NCBI GenBank assembly: GCA_000435635.1
Contig: FR882115.1
Location: forward strand, 22,190-86,189
DNA length: 64,000 nt
DNA from: Prevotella sp. CAG:1320
GTDB taxonomy: Bacteria; Bacteroidota; Bacteroidia; Bacteroidales; Bacteroidaceae
Reading direction: 5' to 3'
Position numbers and translations under genes: made by a program. Every line of letters begins with the position of its first letter. Positions within the stretch are counted from its first letter, which is position 1. Below the pieces are notes generated by a model. The model had not been told where the DNA came from and did not search any database. It was given only the letters and a program-made list of their open reading frames with translations. Positions 60,526-64,000 of the stretch are shown piece after piece.

Positions 60526-61224
60526 ATGAGGAAAACATTGACCATTATGACCCTGGCCCTCACCACGCTGGCCACGCAAGCGCAGGCCGAAGGCATCCAC
60601 CAGGAACTGAAACAGAAATTCATAGAGGGCGACGCGGGATTTATGTCGCTCGTGGCCCTGGCGCTGGTCATCGGACTGGCTTTCTGCATAGAACGCATGA
60701 TCTACCTGAGCCTGTCGGAAATCAACGCCAAGCAACTAATGAGCGACATAAGCGACAAGGTGGCTGAAGGAGACGTGGAAGGAGCCAAGCGACTCTGCCA
60801 GGAAAGCAGGGGGCCCGTGGCCGCCATCTGCTACCAGGGGCTGGAACGCAAAGACGAGAAACTGGAAGACGTGGAGCGCACCATCGCGGGATATGGCACC
60901 GTGGAGGCGGCCAACCTGGAAAAAGGCTGCAGCTGGATAACGCTCTTCATCGCCATGGCTCCCTCATTGGGCTTCCTGGGCACGGTAATCGGCATGGTGA
61001 TGGCCTTTGACCAAATACAGCAAGCGGGCGACATCAGCCCCACCATCGTGGCATCGGGCATGAAAGTGGCGCTTATCACCACCATCTTCGGTATCATCGT
61101 GGCCTTGATACTGCAGGTGTTCTATAACTATATATTGTCCAAGATAGACCACCTGACGAGCCAGATGGAGGAATCTGCCATCACGCTGCTCGACGTGATC
61201 TCAAAATACCAGGAGAAACGATGA
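60526..61224 (+). CDS. exbB: ExbB/TolQ/MotA-family proton channel protein
   Basis: The proton-conducting stator subunit that energises TonB. The 232-aa product has a cleavable-looking N-terminal segment, a first membrane helix (FMSLVALALVIGLAFCIERMIY) and two further helices with the conserved core LGFLGTVIGMVMAFDQI. It overlaps the next gene by 4 bases (ATGA) and starts a four-gene operon with two ExbD genes. Confidence 0.93.
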   Translation: MRKTLTIMTLALTTLATQAQAEGIHQELKQKFIEGDAGFMSLVALALVIGLAFCIERMIYLSLSEINAKQLMSDISDKVAEGDVEGAKRLCQESRGPVAAICYQGLERKDEKLEDVERTIAGYGTVEAANLEKGCSWITLFIAMAPSLGFLGTVIGMVMAFDQIQQAGDISPTIVASGMKVALITTIFGIIVALILQVFYNYILSKIDHLTSQMEESAITLLDVISKYQEKR

Positions 61225-61773
61225 GACCACTGCGTCATTGGTCTACGGAACGGATTTCCCACCGTGTGCTCTACGCCTTGATAGGTGTCACCGTGGTGGC
61301 TTATGCCCTCTTCGCATTGGTGGGATTCAACATTCCTTACGAGCAGGATCCAGACAAGAACGCCCCGCTTTTCACCGACCTGCTCCTCTGGCTAGGCTGG
61401 ATCACCCTGGTTCTTTCCCTGGTCCTGGCGGTGGCTTCCACCGTCCATAGCCACAAGCTATCCCCCCGCCAGGCGGAAAAAAACGGCATCGCCCACAGCC
61501 TCCCCCCGCAAGGCGGAAAGAAACGGCATCGCCCACCGCCGACTGTCACTCATAGTATGGCTGGTGGTAATCCTTTGCCTGGGCCTGACCTTCGCCATAG
61601 GCTCCACCGCTCCCATGTTTATCAATGGCGAAGACTACGAAGACCCGCTTTGGCTGAGAGTGGCCGACATGTTCGTCTATACATCACTGGCGTTGTTGGC
61701 AGCCGCCGTGGGAGCGATGGTGTTCGGAGCCACTCGCTACATCCGCAAAAACAGGAAAGGGGGCAAACCATGA
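61221..61773 (+). pseudogene. Membrane protein of the exbBD operon, frameshifted by a 40-bp tandem duplication
   Basis: The first frame encodes two membrane helices (VLYALIGVTVVAYALFALVGF, shown in part, and WITLVLSLVLAVAST) and then runs into the wrong frame after 61500. The proper C-terminal part (WLVVILCLGLTFAIGSTAP, YTSLALLAAAVGAMVFG) is in the +1 frame and ends at 61773. A 40-base segment occurs twice in tandem (61461-61500, 61501-61540; three mismatches). Deleting one copy restores a single 170-aa four-helix protein. As read, the uncorrected frame runs on into exbD. Function unknown; it sits where Bacteroidetes Exb operons carry a conserved membrane protein. Confidence 0.8.
61461..61540 (+). 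repeat. 40-bp direct tandem duplication
   Basis: Two adjacent 40-base copies, each starting TCCCCCCGC and containing AACGGCATCGCCCAC, differ at three positions. Forty is not a multiple of three. Confidence 0.92.
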
Positions 61774-62327
61774 TGATACGCCGCAAACGGCATGAAGTGC
61801 CTGGGCTGAACACCACATCCACGGCAGACATCTCTTTCATGCTCTTGATATTTTTCCTGGTCACCACGTCCATGGATCCTGACAAAGGACTGCTTCGCCA
61901 GTTGCCGCCCATGGAGCCAAAGGAAACCGTGGCAAAAGAAGAACTGATAGAAAAGCGAAACCTGCTGCGACTGGAAATCAACAGCCAAGGCCAACTGACC
62001 GCTGACGGACAGCCTATCACTCCCGAGGAAATACCCGACAAGCTATTGCCGCTCGCCCGAAAGGCGGGGAAAAACCACGTGGTATGGCTGAGTTGCGACC
62101 CGGAAGCCAATTACGACACCTATTTCCAAGTGCAGGACCAGTTGGTCAAAGGATATGCCCAGTGGCGCGAGGAGGTATCTCGGCAAAAGACGGGCAAGCC
62201 CTACGCCCGCCTGTCTGCCGAGCAACAGGCCACCATCAGGGAACTTACACCCCAGAGGGTGGCGGAACAAGACCACACGACAGAGGAAAACAATCCCTCT
62301 GGCATAAAGGAAGGAGGCAACCCATGA
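61770..62327 (+). CDS. exbD: ExbD/TolR-family protein, copy 1
   Basis: A 185-aa biopolymer-transport protein. A basic N-terminus (MMIRRKRHEVPGLNTTST) leads to one membrane helix with the conserved proton-carrying Asp (ADISFMLLIFFLVTT) and a periplasmic domain. The ATG overlaps the stop of the previous gene, so translation depends on that junction. It overlaps copy 2 by 4 bases. Confidence 0.93.
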   Translation: MMIRRKRHEVPGLNTTSTADISFMLLIFFLVTTSMDPDKGLLRQLPPMEPKETVAKEELIEKRNLLRLEINSQGQLTADGQPITPEEIPDKLLPLARKAGKNHVVWLSCDPEANYDTYFQVQDQLVKGYAQWREEVSRQKTGKPYARLSAEQQATIRELTPQRVAEQDHTTEENNPSGIKEGGNP

Positions 62328-62797
62328 GCCTCTTCGCACGTCGCCGCAATCGGGAAGTGCCAGGACTGAACACCGCCTCACTGCCAGACCTGATATTCTC
62401 CGTGCTTTTCTTCTTCATGATAGTGACCCACATGCGGCAAGAGACACTCAAGGTGAGATACCAGGTGCCGCAGGGCACGCAGCTCACCCGCCTCACCAAG
62501 AAATCGACCATATCGCACGTCTACATCGGGGAGCCGTCCGCCGACATGGCATCCGCCATGGGCAAGGGCACTCGCATACAATATAACGACAAGTATGTAA
62601 CGCCCCAAGAACTGGCTCGATACCTGGCGGACGAACGAGCACGCATGGCACCCGAAGACCGCGAACGCATGATCGTCTCGCTAAAAGGCGACCTGCACAC
62701 CAAAATGTCTGTCGTGCAAGAGGTAAAGCAAGCCCTTCGTCAAGCCAACGCCCTCAAGATAAGCTATTCCGCCTCGCAAAAACCCGCGGAACAATAA
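62324..62797 (+). CDS. exbD: ExbD/TolR-family protein, copy 2
   Basis: A 157-aa paralogue. MSLFARRRNREVPGLNTASLPDLIFSVLFFFMIVTHM places the helix and its Asp (LPDLIF) as in copy 1; the periplasmic part is shorter. Last gene of the operon. The ATG at 62324 is preferred because of the ATGA overlap with copy 1. Confidence 0.92.
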   Translation: MSLFARRRNREVPGLNTASLPDLIFSVLFFFMIVTHMRQETLKVRYQVPQGTQLTRLTKKSTISHVYIGEPSADMASAMGKGTRIQYNDKYVTPQELARYLADERARMAPEDRERMIVSLKGDLHTKMSVVQEVKQALRQANALKISYSASQKPAEQ

Positions 62798-62873
62798 ATC
62801 CCGCGCGGCATGATATCCCCAGGTTGGGAGAATGCCATACGTGATTATATTGTCATAAAATTGCCATTTTAGT

Positions 62874-62904
62874 TTGGAATGCGAAAAATAAATGCTATCT
62901 TTGT
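62874..62904 (+). promoter_or_regulatory. Promoter of the Lrp/AsnC gene
   Basis: TTG, 19 bases, TATCTTTGT; it places the ATG at 62879 upstream of transcription and favours 62921. Confidence 0.65.
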
Positions 62905-62920
62905 AGCAAATTGTAATAAA

Positions 62921-63451
62921 ATGGTACGCTTAAACTTAGACAAACTAGACTTAGAAATCCTGAAACTGGTCTCGCAAGACGCACGCATTCCTTTTCTGGA
63001 AGTGGCCCGACTCTGCAAGGTGAGCGGCGCCGCGGTACACCAACATGTCTCCAAACTCATACGCATGGGGGTCATCAAGGGTTCGCAATTCATCATAGAC
63101 CCAGAGCGAGTAGGCTACGAGACCTGCGCTTTTATCGGGCTCTACCTGAAACAACCAGAGAACTTCGAAGACGTAGTGGAAAAACTCAAGCAAATACCAG
63201 AGGTGGTAGAGTGCCACTACACCACGGGCGGCATGGATCTCTTTGTCAAGATATACGCCCACAACAATCATCATCTCCTGGAAATCATCCACGACAAGCT
63301 GCAACCACTGGGGTTGAGCCGCACGGAGACCATCATCTCCTTCAAATCAGCCATCTACCGCAGCCTGCCCTGCTCCAACCTGGAGACCATGTATGGGGTG
63401 ATAGACACCGATAACCAGGAAGACAAAAAGGAAGATGAACGTTCGGAATAA
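62921..63451 (+). CDS. Lrp/AsnC-family transcription regulator
   Basis: A 176-aa regulator with an N-terminal winged helix-turn-helix (LDKLDLEILKLVSQDARIPF, then AVHQHVSKLIRMGVIKGSQF) and a C-terminal RAM ligand-binding domain (YETCAFIGLYLK; VVECHYTTGGMDLFVKIYA). The family usually responds to amino acids; the ligand here is unknown. The C-terminus is acidic (DNQEDKKEDERSE). The start at 62921 follows the promoter. Confidence 0.95.
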   Translation: MVRLNLDKLDLEILKLVSQDARIPFLEVARLCKVSGAAVHQHVSKLIRMGVIKGSQFIIDPERVGYETCAFIGLYLKQPENFEDVVEKLKQIPEVVECHYTTGGMDLFVKIYAHNNHHLLEIIHDKLQPLGLSRTETIISFKSAIYRSLPCSNLETMYGVIDTDNQEDKKEDERSE

Positions 63452-63523
63452 GCAGGTCGAGTTTTTTCCTCCATAAACTATACCTGCTTTAGATAGTTAT
63501 AACTCGACTTTAATTACTTGACA

Positions 63524-63573
63524 AAACCATATTCCCGTGCAGAAATGCCCATTCCTGCACGGGAATATGGTTT
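63524..63573. repeat. Perfect 19-bp inverted repeat
   Basis: Arms AAACCATATTCCCGTGCAG and its exact complement (63524-63542, 63555-63573) around a 12-base spacer. It lies between the Lrp gene and the relaxase fragment. No T run follows, so it is not an ordinary terminator. GTCGAGTT (63456-63463) and AACTCGAC (63501-63508) form a separate hairpin upstream. Confidence 0.8.
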
Positions 63574-63654
63574 AGAAAGCACACTGAAGCCCATTCCAAC
63601 CCCATTGCTTTCAACCTTTTTTGCAGTTTTTTATACAAGAAAAAGGGGATTTGA

Positions 63655-64000
63655 GACAAAAAAAAGGAGCGTGAGCGCAAAGGGAAGAACGGCAAGATTA
63701 TCAAAGTGGCAGGATGTTCACCCATACGTGAGGGAGTATTGCTCATCAGACCTGACACCACACTGGCAGATGTGCATAAATTTGGCGAGGAGTGCCAAAA
63801 ACGCTTGGGCATTACACCGCTCCGAATCTTCCTGCACAAAGACGAAGGACATTGGCTGAACGGACAGCCTGAACCGGAGGACAGGGAGAGTTTCAAGGTT
63901 GGCGAAAGGTGGTTCAAACCGAATTACCATGCGCATATCGTATTCGATTGTATGAACCACGATACAGGCAAAAGCCGCAAACTCAATGACGATGACATGG
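63655..64000 (+). pseudogene. Mobilization relaxase (plasmid recombination protein type), 5'-truncated and running off the window
   Basis: An open frame from just after a TGA at 63652 to the window end, without a plausible ATG. It encodes KVAGCSPIREGVLL, DTTLADVHKFGEEC, LRIFLHKDEGHW and KPNYHAHIVFDCMNHDTGKS. The His-rich NYHAHIVFD with the preceding HKDEGH is the metal-binding part of relaxases from Bacteroidetes mobilizable elements. The first 60 or so residues of such proteins are missing. An A8 run at 63658-63665 could mark a frameshift. Probably the edge of an integrated or decaying mobile element. Confidence 0.65.

Noticed and set aside
61221..62327. One 368-aa protein fusing a membrane protein to ExbD
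   Set aside because: The middle part (about residues 85-180) is out-of-frame, Arg/His/Pro-rich sequence produced by the 40-bp duplication; ExbD has its own overlapping ATG at 61770.
63518..63859. A 113-codon plus-strand frame after the Lrp gene
   Set aside because: It crosses the inverted repeat and overlaps, in another frame, the relaxase fragment that has clear family motifs.

Overview
The window comes from a Bacteroidota genome, order Bacteroidales, most likely a Prevotella/Segatella-type gut or rumen bacterium. I infer this from gene order and from promoter form, not from any database search. Almost every isolated gene or operon has a Bacteroidetes-type -7 box (TAnnTTTG), several with a TTG about 20 bases further upstream, and Shine-Dalgarno sequences are mostly absent. 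Family content agrees: DUF4296, DUF2027-Smr, DUF4494, DUF3127, DUF4835, a basic COX24-like ribosome-associated peptide, the Bat operon, and the order exbB-membrane protein-exbD-exbD. GH51 and GH28 enzymes point to use of plant arabinan and pectin.

Layout. 1-8.8 kb (minus strand): ileS-dksA-lspA-DUF4296 lipoprotein, then an Smr protein with nadE. 8.8-13.7 kb: an accessory island holding the decayed tail of a mobilization relaxase, an AT-rich McrBC restriction system whose mcrC carries a one-base frameshift, and 1.1 kb of nested palindromes and 22-bp tandem repeats. 13.7-24.0 kb (minus): one nine-gene run moxR-DUF58-membrane protein-batA-batB-batC-batD/E fusion-PAP2-queA paralogue. 24.3-33 kb: fabI, GH51 arabinofuranosidase, folD, ffh, rplU-rpmA, a YggS protein with DUF4494. 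33.3-43.4 kb (plus): aminotransferase with a LolC/E-like permease, two tandem acyl-CoA ligases, pheT, a YebC protein, a TSCPD protein. 43.7-47.1 kb (minus): a promoter-driven pair of tiny ORFs, pyk, lemA, a TPM protein. 47.3-49.5 kb: HU, a 29-aa basic peptide, RNase G. 49.6-57.5 kb: DUF3127, then dnaN-exonuclease-coaBC-DUF4835-recN-pseudoprotease/TPR. 57.5-64 kb: a gene split by an amber codon, tRNA-Phe, GH28 polygalacturonase, an ExbB/ExbD operon with a member broken by a 40-bp tandem duplication, an Lrp/AsnC regulator, and a relaxase fragment running off the end.

Most genes are housekeeping. The least explained signals are: two families of intergenic tandem palindromic repeats that share a 22-bp period and recur at six places; a small transcription unit (43.69-43.97 kb) with a consensus promoter, two coupled micro-ORFs and a terminator; and three genes interrupted by single events (mcrC, the exbB neighbour and the 57.5 kb gene).
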